DNA of 64,000 nucleotides from NCBI GenBank assembly GCA_963797565.1, contig CAWCPM010000002.1:62001-126000 (forward strand). Direction: 5' to 3'. The position numbers were made by a program, and so were the translations under genes. Below are positions 1 to 7,935 of the stretch, in pieces. Under the pieces are notes generated by a model that did no database searches, was not told where the DNA came from, and worked only from the letters and a program-made list of their open reading frames with translations. The stretch is from JAICYJ01 sp963797565. Lineage in GTDB: Bacteria; Actinomycetota; Thermoleophilia; Gaiellales; JAICJC01. Every line of letters begins with the position of its first letter. The stretch's first letter is position 1.

Positions 1-685
1 GTAGGCGCGATCGGCCGATGTGAGTCAGGACGCGCATGCCGTCGGCATCTGTACGGACGCACCCGCCTGCGGCCGCCCACTGGTCGAAGGCCTCGGCGAA
101 TATCCGACCCTGCTCGGTGGTCAGGCCAAGTTCAGCCAAGCCGAGTTGCACCTGAAACATCGATGCGGGTTCGCGCCCGGTCGATTCCCAGACGGCGCTC
201 GCCAGGGGGCAGGCTCGGTGATCAGTTGCCACGAAGCCGCCCACAAGGACGCTGTTGGCTCGAAGCAGGCCCCGCTGAATCACGCCACACGGCCACGGCG
301 GCAACGCAGTCAGCACGTCCACAAGTGCAGCCTCGGCTCGCTGGCGGAGCGCAAAATCAACCCTGATTTCGACGGTATCGTGGCGAACGACGGCTCCGCC
401 TCGCTTTGTTGGCACCAGCTTCATCAAACCCGCCCACAACAGTCCCGCCTCGCGGATCTCCGCAGCCACCAATCGACCCTCGGAGCCGAACCGCGCCACC
501 GCAGACGCCTCGGCGTCTGCTGGAGAAAAGCCGTCAGCGATACCAGCCTCGACCGCTTCCAAAAGATGGTCACGTGCCTCGCCAAGCACGCGAGTTCTCC
601 GCCAGGGCACAGACCACAGCGATCGACCCAGCCGCTCAAGGTACCGCTCCACCGGCGAAACCGACCCTGGACTAGGCACGCGCAT
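1..685 (-). CDS. HAAS-domain protein, 3' end outside window
   Basis: Open frame of 228 codons from ATG at 685 that is still open at the window edge. Residues about 12-78 are helical and rich in charged and aromatic positions (RYLERLG, LLEAVEAG, FGSEGRLVAAEI), which is the pattern of the HAAS domain, a helical signalling domain usually encoded directly after a PadR regulator. The remainder, about 145 residues, has no membrane segment or motif I recognise. Its ATG overlaps the padR stop by one base (TAATG), so the two are translationally coupled. HAAS proteins are thought to act as partners of PadR regulators; the role here is inferred from context only. Confidence 0.75.
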   Translation of the reverse strand, partial: MRVPSPGSVSPVERYLERLGRSLWSVPWRRTRVLGEARDHLLEAVEAGIADGFSPADAEASAVARFGSEGRLVAAEIREAGLLWAGLMKLVPTKRGGAVVRHDTVEIRVDFALRQRAEAALVDVLTALPPWPCGVIQRGLLRANSVLVGGFVATDHRACPLASAVWESTGREPASMFQVQLGLAELGLTTEQGRIFAEAFDQWAAAGGCVRTDADGMRVLTHIGRSRL

Positions 686-1008
686 TACCCCGGCGCCTCC
701 AAGATCCGGCGTACGCCCAGCGCGAAGCGCTCCCACTCCCCGCGCTGCTGTGCCAGCGCGTGTTCGCCCTTTTTGGTGACCTGGTAGATCCGTCGCCTTC
801 GACCTTTGGCGGTCGTCCACGAACTCCGCAACAGGCCGTTCTTTTCGAGGCGGCGGAGCGCCGGGTAGATGGTTCCCTCGCCCAGCGCGAATGTGCCGTC
901 GCTTATCTCGGCCATCCGCTCAACCACGGCATAACCGTGCGCCGGAGCGTCGTGAAGCACGGACAACAACAACATGTCCAAGTGCCCCTTCAGGTTCTGG
1001 CTGAACAC
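685..1008 (-). CDS. PadR family transcriptional regulator
   Basis: 107-residue winged-helix protein matching the short PadR class: an N-terminal segment KGHLDMLLLSVL, recognition region with GEGTIYPALRRLEKNGLL, and wing KGRRRRIYQVTKKGE. No C-terminal dimerisation extension is present, so it resembles PadR-s2 type regulators. I chose GTG at 1008 because a -10 box (TATTGT) ends 7 nt upstream, the spacing seen at other unit-leading genes here; GTG at 1014 is an in-frame alternative. It is followed immediately by a HAAS-domain gene. A probable operator overlaps its own -10, which implies autorepression. Confidence 0.85.
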   Translation of the reverse strand: MFSQNLKGHLDMLLLSVLHDAPAHGYAVVERMAEISDGTFALGEGTIYPALRRLEKNGLLRSSWTTAKGRRRRIYQVTKKGEHALAQQRGEWERFALGVRRILEAPG

Positions 1009-1015
1009 GCTCACA

Positions 1016-1044
1016 ACAATACTGTCCAATGCATAGCATCGCAA
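1016..1044 (-). promoter_or_regulatory. padR promoter with putative PadR operator
   Basis: -35 TTGCGA (1039-1044) and -10 TATTGT (1016-1021) with a 17-bp spacer. The sequence ATACTGTCCAATGC, read on the plus strand at 1019-1032, overlaps the -10 and spacer and nearly matches a site at the promoter near 2540. The spacer also holds TGCTATGC, whose complement GCATAGCA recurs in the spacer of that second promoter. Confidence 0.5.
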
Positions 1045-1245
1045 CCGCGATTGCCGACCGGACGGGTCTCGACACCGAAAGTGGATGATCGCGTAGCGGT
1101 CGAAGCCGAGCTGGTGCACTCCTCCCGCGGCTCGAACGAAATCGACGTCGCGCCGCCCACCGTCGCGGGGTAGGGCGAGTCCACGCTTCCCGCCAGATCA
1201 ACTGCGAGCCGACGAACATCGATGCAGGAACGACCATCCCGGCCC

Positions 1246-1815
1246 TCACTGCTTCAAGGACTCCACTGCGTACTCGTCGAGTCCCCACTCGTGGAAGCCG
1301 CCGATAGCCTGGACAACGAGCTGCGTCGCCCCCGGTGGGGCGTGGTTATAGGTGATCTTCCAGGTCGGATGAGTGGTCTTGATCCGGTTGAAGCAACCCG
1401 AGACCGGAATGGAGACCTGGATCAAGTTCCCGGATGGCCCCACTTCCGTTATCAACGCATGTTCAACATAGGAGTGTCCGCCGTCATCGAGTTTGAAGAA
1501 CTGAACGCCAGCGCAGCCCTGGCTGCGATCCACGTTGGTCGCGTGCATGGTGAGGACGACCTTGTCCCGACTATCCGCAACGTGCTCGACGCGGTAGGTG
1601 ACGTGCTCGACGGTGAACGGCTGGCCGAGTTGGCGGTGCACTGGCTCCATCATGGTGGTGAGGAAGTCAAAGACGCCGTACAAGAGCGGAGCCACGAGCA
1701 GGAGGATGATCAAGACAGGTGGCACCCAACCCCATCGCGGAGGCGGCAACTTGCCGGTCTTGACGACGATGGGCGGCGGCCGGTTGGGACGTTCAGCGAG
1801 AAGCCCGCCGCTCAC
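1246..1815 (-). CDS. membrane-anchored extracytoplasmic protein, function unknown
   Basis: 189 residues. A proline-rich, basic N-terminus is followed by one membrane segment at about residues 28-47 (PPVLIILLLVAPLLYGVF) and a roughly 140-residue soluble part with two cysteines (CAG and GCF) that could form a disulphide outside the cell. No family recognised. The GTG start overlaps the stop of the upstream secreted protein gene as GTGA, so both come from one message and probably work together at the cell surface. Real gene status is supported by this coupling and by a sensible membrane topology. Confidence 0.65.
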   Translation of the reverse strand: MSGGLLAERPNRPPPIVVKTGKLPPPRWGWVPPVLIILLLVAPLLYGVFDFLTTMMEPVHRQLGQPFTVEHVTYRVEHVADSRDKVVLTMHATNVDRSQGCAGVQFFKLDDGGHSYVEHALITEVGPSGNLIQVSIPVSGCFNRIKTTHPTWKITYNHAPPGATQLVVQAIGGFHEWGLDEYAVESLKQ

Positions 1816-2408
1816 GGCTCGAAGTTGATGTCGCTGCCACCGATGCCGGTGAAGACCGAGCAGGTATCGATGCCGGTGCCGCCGTCGGCGAAGTAGGTGG
1901 AGCGGATCGTGTCGTTTCCGCCTCGCCCGTAGGCGACCTCGTTCGTCAGCGGGCCACTGGTGTTGTTGCCCAGGCTATTGCCGTCCCCCACCAGGGTGTC
2001 GTTGCCTGCGCCGCCGCGCAGGAAGTCTTGGCCTGAGCCGCCGTGCCAAGAGACGCTGTAGGTGGGCTTGAAGATGTCGAAGCTGGCCCAGTCATCGAGG
2101 TTGTTGAGCGTGCCATCCAGCAGCATCGATGCCCCGCAGTCCACCTCGTGCGGCCCTACCTGCGAGCACGTCTGGGTTCCTCCGCCCAAGGTCGGCAGTG
2201 CTGAGACGGGAGCACCGGAGTCATGGATGATCATGTGCCCGTCCGCGGATAGCCAGACGCGGACGTGATTCTGTTCATTCCACCCGGCGTGATAGATCAC
2301 CAGGTCTCCGTAGACCTGCACGGTCGCGACCGAGGCGGCACCCGCGGCATTGCTGCAAGTGAGCAGCGCGCAGAGCGCTGCTGCGAGGAGTGAGCCCAAG
2401 ACCTTCAA
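1812..2408 (-). CDS. secreted protein with RTX-like calcium-binding motif
   Basis: 198 residues starting at TTG 2408, chosen because GGAGG lies 5 nt upstream; GTG at 2420 is possible but includes that site. A signal peptide (KVLGSLLAAALCALLTC, cleavage probably after AAGA) leads a mature domain containing GGAGNDTLVGDG and GRGGNDTI, the glycine/aspartate repeat of hemolysin-type calcium-binding proteins. Four cysteines could pair in the exported state. Only about two repeat units are present, far fewer than in RTX toxins, so a structural or binding role is likelier than toxicity. It heads a two-gene unit with the anchored protein downstream. Confidence 0.7.
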   Translation of the reverse strand: MKVLGSLLAAALCALLTCSNAAGAASVATVQVYGDLVIYHAGWNEQNHVRVWLSADGHMIIHDSGAPVSALPTLGGGTQTCSQVGPHEVDCGASMLLDGTLNNLDDWASFDIFKPTYSVSWHGGSGQDFLRGGAGNDTLVGDGNSLGNNTSGPLTNEVAYGRGGNDTIRSTYFADGGTGIDTCSVFTGIGGSDINFEP

Positions 2409-2513
2409 CGAAGCCTCCACCGGGTTGGGGTACGCGCGTCTAATGCTCAGAGCCTGCGGACGCCGTCTTGGTTACCTCGACAGCCGCATCGCAGATTCCC
2501 GAGCAGTGATCCG

Positions 2514-2542
2514 ACTATACCGTGCTATGCCCAGTGTCGCAA
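2514..2542 (-). promoter_or_regulatory. promoter of the secreted RTX-like gene, with putative PadR operator
   Basis: -35 TTGCGA (2537-2542), 17-bp spacer, -10 TATAGT (2514-2519). The predicted transcript start near 2507 leaves a leader of about 100 nt. A minus-strand ATACTGTGCATTGC (2539-2552) overlaps the -35 and matches 12 of 14 bases of the site over the padR promoter. GCATAGCA sits in the spacer. Confidence 0.55.
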
Positions 2543-2697
2543 TGCACAGTATCGGTTCTAACCAGATTGTCGCCTGAGTAAGGCATCGCCCCTGGCGACC
2601 GCTGGCAGCGGCTGAGAGGGCGACCTCCGTGGCTTAGGCAGCCAATGGCAGGACACGCTGATCGCCGCCACAGTGAGGCCGCACGAGCGCTTCGTCG

Positions 2698-2811
2698 TCA
2701 CCTGGTTTCGCCTACACCGGCTGTCGGGTGCGCGAGGCCGATGCCGTAGGCCGCGACCTGGGTGGCCGCGACGGTCGTGCGATCGGATTCGATGGTGCGT
2801 GCAGTTTCCAT
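2698..2811 (-). CDS. possible 37-residue peptide
   Basis: A short ORF with AAGGAG 4 nt before its ATG. The peptide begins METARTIESDRT and ends in a small-residue-rich tail (YGIGLAHPTAGVGETR). It has no membrane segment and no cysteine. It lies alone between the tRNA-Trp-like gene and the promoter of the secreted protein gene. A leader-plus-core organisation, as in ribosomally made modified peptides, is imaginable, but no modifying enzyme is in the window. A chance ORF cannot be excluded; another overlapping frame is also open here. Confidence 0.3.
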   Translation of the reverse strand: METARTIESDRTTVAATQVAAYGIGLAHPTAGVGETR

Positions 2812-2861
2812 GCGTCTCCTTCAAGATACTGGAGGCGCGGGGTAGCTAACTGAACGGGTTT

Positions 2862-2934
<73 letters not shown>

Positions 2935-2939
2935 CGGAG

Positions 2940-2960
2940 CGTGTGGAACGCGCCCACACG
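2940..2960 (-). terminator. hairpin downstream of the arginase-family gene
   Basis: CGTGTGG (2940-2946) pairs perfectly with CCACACG (2954-2960) around a 7-nt loop, in the short gap between the arginase-family stop codon and the tRNA. No T-run follows, as is common for terminators in GC-rich Actinomycetota. Confidence 0.4.
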
Positions 2961-2985
2961 CACGGCAATCCTAGCCCACCGCTGC

Positions 2986-3663
2986 TCAGCCGAGCCCCGC
3001 AGCGTCCAGCAGGCGCCGCAGGCGAGCCGGGTTCTCCGGACTGGCAACAAGGCCCGTCAGCCCCATCCCCAGGACCGTCGTCCGCGAGCCGACCTGCTCC
3101 ACGATGTCCACCCCCTGGTCGAGGCTGATCCCGTCCGGCTCCGGCATGAAGCAGTCGATCTGGCCAGGGTCGAGCACGTCGCAGTCGAAGGCGATGTAGG
3201 CACCGGCCACACCCTCCAGCGTTCCCAGCTCCGTGGCCAGGCCGCTGGTCAAGATGAACGCCTGCTCCGGCGGATCGAGGCTGCGCGCGCCGATCAGACA
3301 GCTGTCCTCGACCCGCGCGTGGCCGTCGTCCAGGATCATCCGGAACGGCATCCCCCACTCGTTTCCGGACGGCGACGTCTGCGGCGTGTTCAGGTCGCCG
3401 TGCGCGTCGATCCACACCACCGCCACCCGGCCAACCCGGTCGGCCAACCCGGCGACGGCACCGACGTGCGTGCAGCAGCAGCCTCCCAGCACCACGGCGC
3501 GCTCCGGCAACACCGAGCGCACCGCTTGCGTCTGCTCCGAAACGGTCGCCTCCGCCACGACGGCGGCCTCGTCGACGCCGATGTCCATCAAGGCCGCCCG
3601 CGTCATCGCCTCACCGCCTGCACCGAAGGCCGTCGGCACCCGTACCAGCCTGCCCTCGCTCAT
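2986..3663 (-). CDS. arginase/agmatinase (ureohydrolase) family protein
   Basis: 225 residues, shorter than typical arginases (about 300). The two Mn-binding motifs are present: IDAHGDLN with D86, H88 and D90, and AFDCDVLDP with D160, D162 and D165. The first family motif, normally GGDHS, reads GGCCCTH here, so the first metal ligand may be H66 or a cysteine. It likely hydrolyses a guanidino or related C-N bond, with substrate unknown. The ATG overlaps the upstream HAD gene stop as ATGA. It is the last gene of the long series that begins at ffh. Confidence 0.8.
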   Translation of the reverse strand: MSEGRLVRVPTAFGAGGEAMTRAALMDIGVDEAAVVAEATVSEQTQAVRSVLPERAVVLGGCCCTHVGAVAGLADRVGRVAVVWIDAHGDLNTPQTSPSGNEWGMPFRMILDDGHARVEDSCLIGARSLDPPEQAFILTSGLATELGTLEGVAGAYIAFDCDVLDPGQIDCFMPEPDGISLDQGVDIVEQVGSRTTVLGMGLTGLVASPENPARLRRLLDAAGLG

Positions 3664-4328
3664 TCCGGCCTCAACTCGTCGAGCGCGTCCGGCAGATCCG
3701 ACAGGTCGCTGATCTCGCGATCGGGCACCGGCCCGGGCACCTCGCCCAGGCGGTTCACCCATACCGTCGGCATGTTCATCGCGCCGGCCGGTGCGACGTC
3801 GTGGAACAGGCTGGCACCGACGTGCACGTGTCGCTGCGGGTCCGCGTCGGTCAGCTCGAAGAACCGGTTCCAGTGACCGGGCTGCGGCTTGTACGACCCC
3901 ACGTCCTCGGCCACGATCACCCGGTCGAAGCGCACGCCCAACCGTGGCAGCGACTGCGCGATCAGGTCGCGGTCGCAGTTGGACAGGATCGCCAGGCTCC
4001 AGCCGCGGCGCTTCAGCTCGGCCAGCGAGCCGGGCACCTCCGGGAATGCCGGCCAGTCGGCCAGCGATTCCGAGAGGGCGTCGGTCTCGCCGTCGCCCAG
4101 CACACGCCCCTCTTCCAGCGCCAGGCCGGCGAGGCACAGGTCGAGCACCTCGCGGTAGCGCCGGTAGCGCTCGGCCTGGATCTCCGGCTCGATCTGGTGG
4201 TAGCGGTGCAGCAGCCGCGGCAGGTCAGCCTCGGTCCCGAACACGCCGGCCAGGGCGGCCGATACGCCGCTGTTCCAGTCGATCAGGGTGCCGTAACAGT
4301 CGAACGTCGCCCAGCGGCCGCTGTCCAT
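3660..4328 (-). CDS. HAD superfamily hydrolase, haloacid dehalogenase type II-like
   Basis: 222 residues. Motif I FDCYGTLID carries nucleophile D10 with tyrosine two residues later, as in L-2-haloacid dehalogenases rather than phosphatases (DxD). Motif II is LSNCD (S116, N117), the motif III lysine is in SYKPQP (K147), and motif IV is FHDVAPA (D177). Substrate cannot be told from sequence. The start lies 9 nt after the dprA stop, and the gene overlaps the downstream ureohydrolase gene by 4 nt, suggesting a small two-gene metabolic module at the end of the dprA unit. Confidence 0.85.
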   Translation of the reverse strand: MDSGRWATFDCYGTLIDWNSGVSAALAGVFGTEADLPRLLHRYHQIEPEIQAERYRRYREVLDLCLAGLALEEGRVLGDGETDALSESLADWPAFPEVPGSLAELKRRGWSLAILSNCDRDLIAQSLPRLGVRFDRVIVAEDVGSYKPQPGHWNRFFELTDADPQRHVHVGASLFHDVAPAGAMNMPTVWVNRLGEVPGPVPDREISDLSDLPDALDELRPE

Positions 4329-4337
4329 GGTGCCAGC

Positions 4338-5402
4338 CTACCCGGACCGCCAACGGCCCTGCTCGTCCTTTGCGATCCGCCCCGCCAGCTCGAGGCGCGT
4401 CAGGCCCGCGGCGGCACGTGCCGGCGGCAGCTGCAGCCGCGCCACGAGCTCGTCGGGCAACGCGGGCGCCTCGCGCAGCGCCTCCAGCAGCAACCGCTCA
4501 TCGCCGGGCGGGGGCGGCGGCGGCTCCGCCGGACGATCGAGGCCCAGCCAGCCGCAGAGGTCGTCGGCGCCCTCGATCAGCCCCGCTCCCGCCTTCAACA
4601 GGCCGTTCGTGCCGGCGGCCGACGCGATCCCCGGAGTGCCCGGGACGGCCAGCACGTCGCGTCCCAGATCGAGCGCATGGTCGGCGGTGATCAGGGCGCC
4701 GCTGCGCGCTCGCGCCTCCACCACCACCGTGGCGTCCGCGAGCGCGGCGATCAGCCGGTTCCGCGCGGGGAAGCGCCAGGTGGCGGGGCGGGTGCCGGGC
4801 GGGTACTCGGACACCAGCAGCCCGGCTTCGCGAATCTGCTGGAACACCGCCCGGTTGCTGCGCGGGTAGACGACGTCCACGCCGCAGCCCAGCACGGCGA
4901 CGGTCACGCCCCCCGCCGCCAGCGCGCCGCGGTGGGCGGCCGCGTCGATCCCGAGCGCGAGCCCGCTCACCACCACCCCGCCGGCCTCCACAACAGCGCC
5001 GGCCAGCCGCTGGGCCAGCAGCAGGCCCGCCTCGGACGCCTTCCGCGAGCCCACGATCGCGGCGGCCGGCGCAGGCCAGTCCAGGGCGTCGGACCGCGGT
5101 CCCGACCAGAACAGGGCCAGCGGCGGATCGTGCAGCACCCGCAGCCGCTCCGGGTAGGCCGGCTCCGAGACGGTCGCGCACTCGATGCCGCCCTCGAGCA
5201 AACCGCGACGGTACGCGGCCACGTCAGCCTCGCGCGCCAGCCGCAGCCCGTCGATCAACGCCGGCAGCGCTCCCATCCGCTGCAGCGTCCCCGGCCCCGC
5301 TCGCAGCAGCGAGCCGCAGCCATGCCGCCGCGCCAGCCGCCCGGCATCGACGCCGCTGGTCGCGCCGGCGAGCACCACGCGCAGCTCATCGGCGGCGCTC
5401 AC
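4338..5402 (-). CDS. dprA: DNA-processing protein DprA
   Basis: 354 residues. The Rossmann-like DprA domain shows AIVGSRKASEAG (about residue 116), GGVVVSGLALGIDAAAHRGAL and the C-terminal half PARNRLIAALADATVVVEA. An N-terminal helical region and a C-terminal winged-helix part (from about 300, after a poly-proline linker) complete the usual layout. DprA binds incoming single-stranded DNA and loads RecA during transformation; it is also kept in species not known to be competent. Start GTG overlaps the comM stop (GTGA), pairing it with ComM, a second transformation factor. Confidence 0.95.
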   Translation of the reverse strand: MSAADELRVVLAGATSGVDAGRLARRHGCGSLLRAGPGTLQRMGALPALIDGLRLAREADVAAYRRGLLEGGIECATVSEPAYPERLRVLHDPPLALFWSGPRSDALDWPAPAAAIVGSRKASEAGLLLAQRLAGAVVEAGGVVVSGLALGIDAAAHRGALAAGGVTVAVLGCGVDVVYPRSNRAVFQQIREAGLLVSEYPPGTRPATWRFPARNRLIAALADATVVVEARARSGALITADHALDLGRDVLAVPGTPGIASAAGTNGLLKAGAGLIEGADDLCGWLGLDRPAEPPPPPPGDERLLLEALREAPALPDELVARLQLPPARAAAGLTRLELAGRIAKDEQGRWRSG

Positions 5403-6835
5403 CGCGGCTCCACGCGGTAGGCGAGGGCCTCCGCCACGTCGTCTTCGACCACGGCCGACCGGCCGTCGAGTGCGGCCACGGTGGCCGCGACGCTCTGCAT
5501 CCGCCGGCGGGCACGCATCGAGAGCAGCAGCCGATCACAGGCTTCCGTCAGCAACCGTTCCGCAGCCGGCTCGAGGTCTGCCAGCGATGTCGCCAGCAGC
5601 TCGTGTGCGGCCAGCACGCGGGCGGCCACCACCTCGCTGCCCTCACCCGCAGCCCCGTGCGCCTCGGAGCGCGGCACCGCCACCCGCAGGTCGAAGCGGT
5701 CAGCGAGCGGCCCGCTGATACGCGCCCGGTAGCTCGCCAGCCGCTGCTCCGTGCAGACACACTCGCGCTTGGGATCGCCATGGTGGCCGCATGGGCACGG
5801 ATTCATCGCCGCCACCACCAGGCTGCGGGCCGGCAGCCGCACCGAGCCGGCCGCCCGCGCGATCTGCACCTCGCCGTCCTGCATCGGCAACCGCAGCGCC
5901 TCCAGGGCGGCCCGGTTGAACTCGGGCAGTTCGTCCAGGAACAACACCCCGCGGTGAGCCATCGTGACCTCGCCCGGGCGCAGGCTGCTGCCGCCCACCA
6001 GTGCCGCCTGGGAGGCGCTGTGGTGGGGCGCGCGAAACGGCCGCGCGTACGCCCGGCCGTGGCCGTTCAGCGTGCCCGCCACCGACTGGATACGGGTGAT
6101 CTCGAGCAGCTCCGGAAGGCTGGGCGGGGGCATGATGCCGGGCAACCGCCGGGCCAGCATCGTCTTACCCGACCCGGGCGGCCCCACCATCAACAGGTTG
6201 TGGTGCCCGGCGGCGGCGATCTCCAGCGCGCGTCGCGCGGCCGGCTGGCCGCACACGTCCCGCAGGTCGGGGCCGGCCGGCGGCAGCTCCCCGCCGGCGC
6301 TGGGCACCGGCGTGGGATCGGCCTGGCCGGCCAGGATCTGCACCGCCTCGTAGAGGTCGTATGCCGGGAGCACCGGCACCGCCTCGGCCAGGCTGGCCTC
6401 GACGGCGTTCTCCGGGGCCACCAGCAGCCCCTCCAGGCCGTGCCTGCCGGCCGCCTCGGCGATCGCGATGGCGCCGTGGATCGGCCGCAGGCGGCCGTCC
6501 AGACCAAGCTCGGCGGCGGCACCCACTCGGCCCACGGCGGCAGACTCGACCTGACCGCTGGCGGCCAGGATCGCAAGCGCGATGGCCAGGTCGAACCCGG
6601 ATCCCTGCTTGCGCTCGCGGGCGGGTGCCAGGTTCACGGTGACCCGCACGTTCGGGAACTTGTAGGAGGCGGAGCCGATGCCGCTGCGCACACGCTGGCG
6701 TGCCTCCTGGACGGCGCGATCGGCCAGCCCCACCACCGCGAAGGCAGGCGTGGTGCCGCTCTCGACGTGGGCCTCGACGTCGATGCGGCGGGCATCGATG
6801 CCCGTGATCCAGAAGCTGGTGGCCGTCGCGATCAT
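5399..6835 (-). CDS. comM: YifB/ComM family Mg-chelatase-like AAA+ ATPase
   Basis: 478 residues. An N-terminal Lon-like fold (FAVVGLADRAVQEARQRVRS, then GSGFDLAIALAIL) precedes the AAA+ module with Walker A GPPGSGKT (218-225) and Walker B VLFLDELPEF. A four-cysteine insert NPCPCGHHGDPKRECVC follows, then the C-terminal Mg-chelatase helical domain. ComM homologues are hexameric helicases that drive branch migration during uptake of homologous DNA. No Shine-Dalgarno sequence precedes it; TAGCGT lies 6 nt before the ATG. It leads a unit with dprA. Confidence 0.93.
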   Translation of the reverse strand: MIATATSFWITGIDARRIDVEAHVESGTTPAFAVVGLADRAVQEARQRVRSGIGSASYKFPNVRVTVNLAPARERKQGSGFDLAIALAILAASGQVESAAVGRVGAAAELGLDGRLRPIHGAIAIAEAAGRHGLEGLLVAPENAVEASLAEAVPVLPAYDLYEAVQILAGQADPTPVPSAGGELPPAGPDLRDVCGQPAARRALEIAAAGHHNLLMVGPPGSGKTMLARRLPGIMPPPSLPELLEITRIQSVAGTLNGHGRAYARPFRAPHHSASQAALVGGSSLRPGEVTMAHRGVLFLDELPEFNRAALEALRLPMQDGEVQIARAAGSVRLPARSLVVAAMNPCPCGHHGDPKRECVCTEQRLASYRARISGPLADRFDLRVAVPRSEAHGAAGEGSEVVAARVLAAHELLATSLADLEPAAERLLTEACDRLLLSMRARRRMQSVAATVAALDGRSAVVEDDVAEALAYRVEPR

Positions 6836-6841
6836 GCGGCC

Positions 6842-6847
6842 ACGCTA
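6842..6847 (-). promoter_or_regulatory. -10 box of comM (leaderless)
   Basis: TAGCGT 6 nt before the ATG, in the 91-nt gap after yraN. No recognisable -35 or Shine-Dalgarno sequence. Confidence 0.4.
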
Positions 6848-6926
6848 CGGAGGCGACGCGCGCGGGTGGGTGACGGGACGTGCCGGTACCGTCGCAGGTC
6901 GGCAACGGCCCCGGGTCAGGCGCGGC

Positions 6927-7271
6927 TCAGAACGCGGCCGGCAGGTGCCGCACGGCGTAGCCGCTGACCGCGATCACGTCGAAGCGCACCTGCCTGATGC
7001 TGTCGTCGCGCGCCATCAGCACCTCGGCGGCCTCGTGCAGCCGCCGCTGCTGCCGCGGCCCCACCGCCTCCAGCGGCCCGCCATACCGCTCCACCCGGCG
7101 CGCCTTCACCTCGCAGATCACGAGCAGGTCGCGCTTGCGCGCCAGCAGGTCGACCTCGCGGCCGGCCACGCGCACGTTGCGTCCGACGATGCGGTAGCCG
7201 CGCAGGCGCATCGCCCAGGCCGCCATCGTCTCGGCCAGGCGGCCGTAGCGGTGGTCGGGCAGCCTGCTCAC
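6927..7271 (-). CDS. UPF0102 (YraN) family nuclease-like protein
   Basis: 114 residues with the restriction-endonuclease-like core of the family: GREVDLLARKRDLLVICEVKAR, giving E39, D41 and the E54-x-K56 pair as candidate catalytic residues. YraN proteins are widespread and their role is poorly defined, possibly DNA repair or recombination. The GTG start overlaps the rnhB stop as GTGA, the usual rnhB-yraN-comM-dprA neighbourhood. Confidence 0.88.
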   Translation of the reverse strand: MSRLPDHRYGRLAETMAAWAMRLRGYRIVGRNVRVAGREVDLLARKRDLLVICEVKARRVERYGGPLEAVGPRQQRRLHEAAEVLMARDDSIRQVRFDVIAVSGYAVRHLPAAF

Positions 7272-7906
7272 GCCAGCGCCCCCACCTCCCGGTAGGCGGC
7301 AGCCTGGAACGAGCGCCGATGCAGCGGGGTGGCGCCACGCGATCGCACGGCCGCCGTGTGCTCCGGCGTGATGTAGCCGACGTGGTTCTCGAAGCCGTAG
7401 CCGGGATAGCGGTCGGCGATGCCGTGCATGTAGCGGTCGCGTGTGACCTTGGCCAGCACCGAGGCGGCGGCGATGGCGGCGCTGCGGCCGTCGCCGCCCA
7501 CGATCGCGCGGTGCGGCGGCGCGATCGCGCCGATCCGGAAACCGTCGCTGAGGCGCAGCTCGGGCAGATCGCCGAGCGACCAGAGCGCACGCGCCATCCC
7601 GTCCAGGTTCGAGCGATGCAGGCCACGGCGGTCGATCTCGTCGGCCGACACCACCACCACCGCGAAGGCGGCCGCACGCCGCACGATGGCGTGGAACAGC
7701 CGCTCCCGCACCTGCTCCGTCAGCCGCTTGGAGTCGTCCAGGTCGGACAGGTCGCGGTCGCAGCGCGCGGACACGTCCAGGCAGACCGCGGCCACGACCA
7801 GCGGGCCGGCCAGGCAGCCGCGGCCGGCCTCGTCGGTGCCGGCGACCATCCGCACGCCCAGCTTGCGGTCATGGGCGAACAGGCGGGATCCGGACGAGCG
7901 GGGCAC
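7268..7906 (-). CDS. rnhB: ribonuclease HII
   Basis: 212 residues from GTG 7906. TDEAGRGCLAGPLVVAA gives the acidic pair D25/E26, and DDSKRLTEQVRERLF plus KVTRDRYMHGIA complete the RNase HII signature. It removes RNA from RNA-DNA hybrids and single ribonucleotides. An in-frame upstream start (8017) is possible but adds a basic segment running into lepB; I prefer 7906, which has TACCCT 6 nt upstream. Confidence 0.93.
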   Translation of the reverse strand: MPRSSGSRLFAHDRKLGVRMVAGTDEAGRGCLAGPLVVAAVCLDVSARCDRDLSDLDDSKRLTEQVRERLFHAIVRRAAAFAVVVVSADEIDRRGLHRSNLDGMARALWSLGDLPELRLSDGFRIGAIAPPHRAIVGGDGRSAAIAAASVLAKVTRDRYMHGIADRYPGYGFENHVGYITPEHTAAVRSRGATPLHRRSFQAAAYREVGALA

Positions 7907-7912
7907 CGGCCA

Positions 7913-7918
7913 AGGGTA
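7913..7918 (-). promoter_or_regulatory. -10 box of rnhB (leaderless)
   Basis: TACCCT 6 nt before the GTG start, within the 29-nt gap after lepB. Confidence 0.35.
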
Positions 7919-7935
7919 CCGCCTGCGGCGGATGC

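Noticed and set aside
2698..2811. Lasso-peptide precursor
   Set aside because: A glycine-started core is present in the tail, but no acidic residue lies at ring position 7-9, and no lasso cyclase or protease gene is nearby.
2558..2824. 88-codon minus-strand frame beginning MKETHGNC
   Set aside because: Overlaps the 37-codon ORF in another frame; its composition is shadow-like and it would run over the promoter of the secreted-protein gene.
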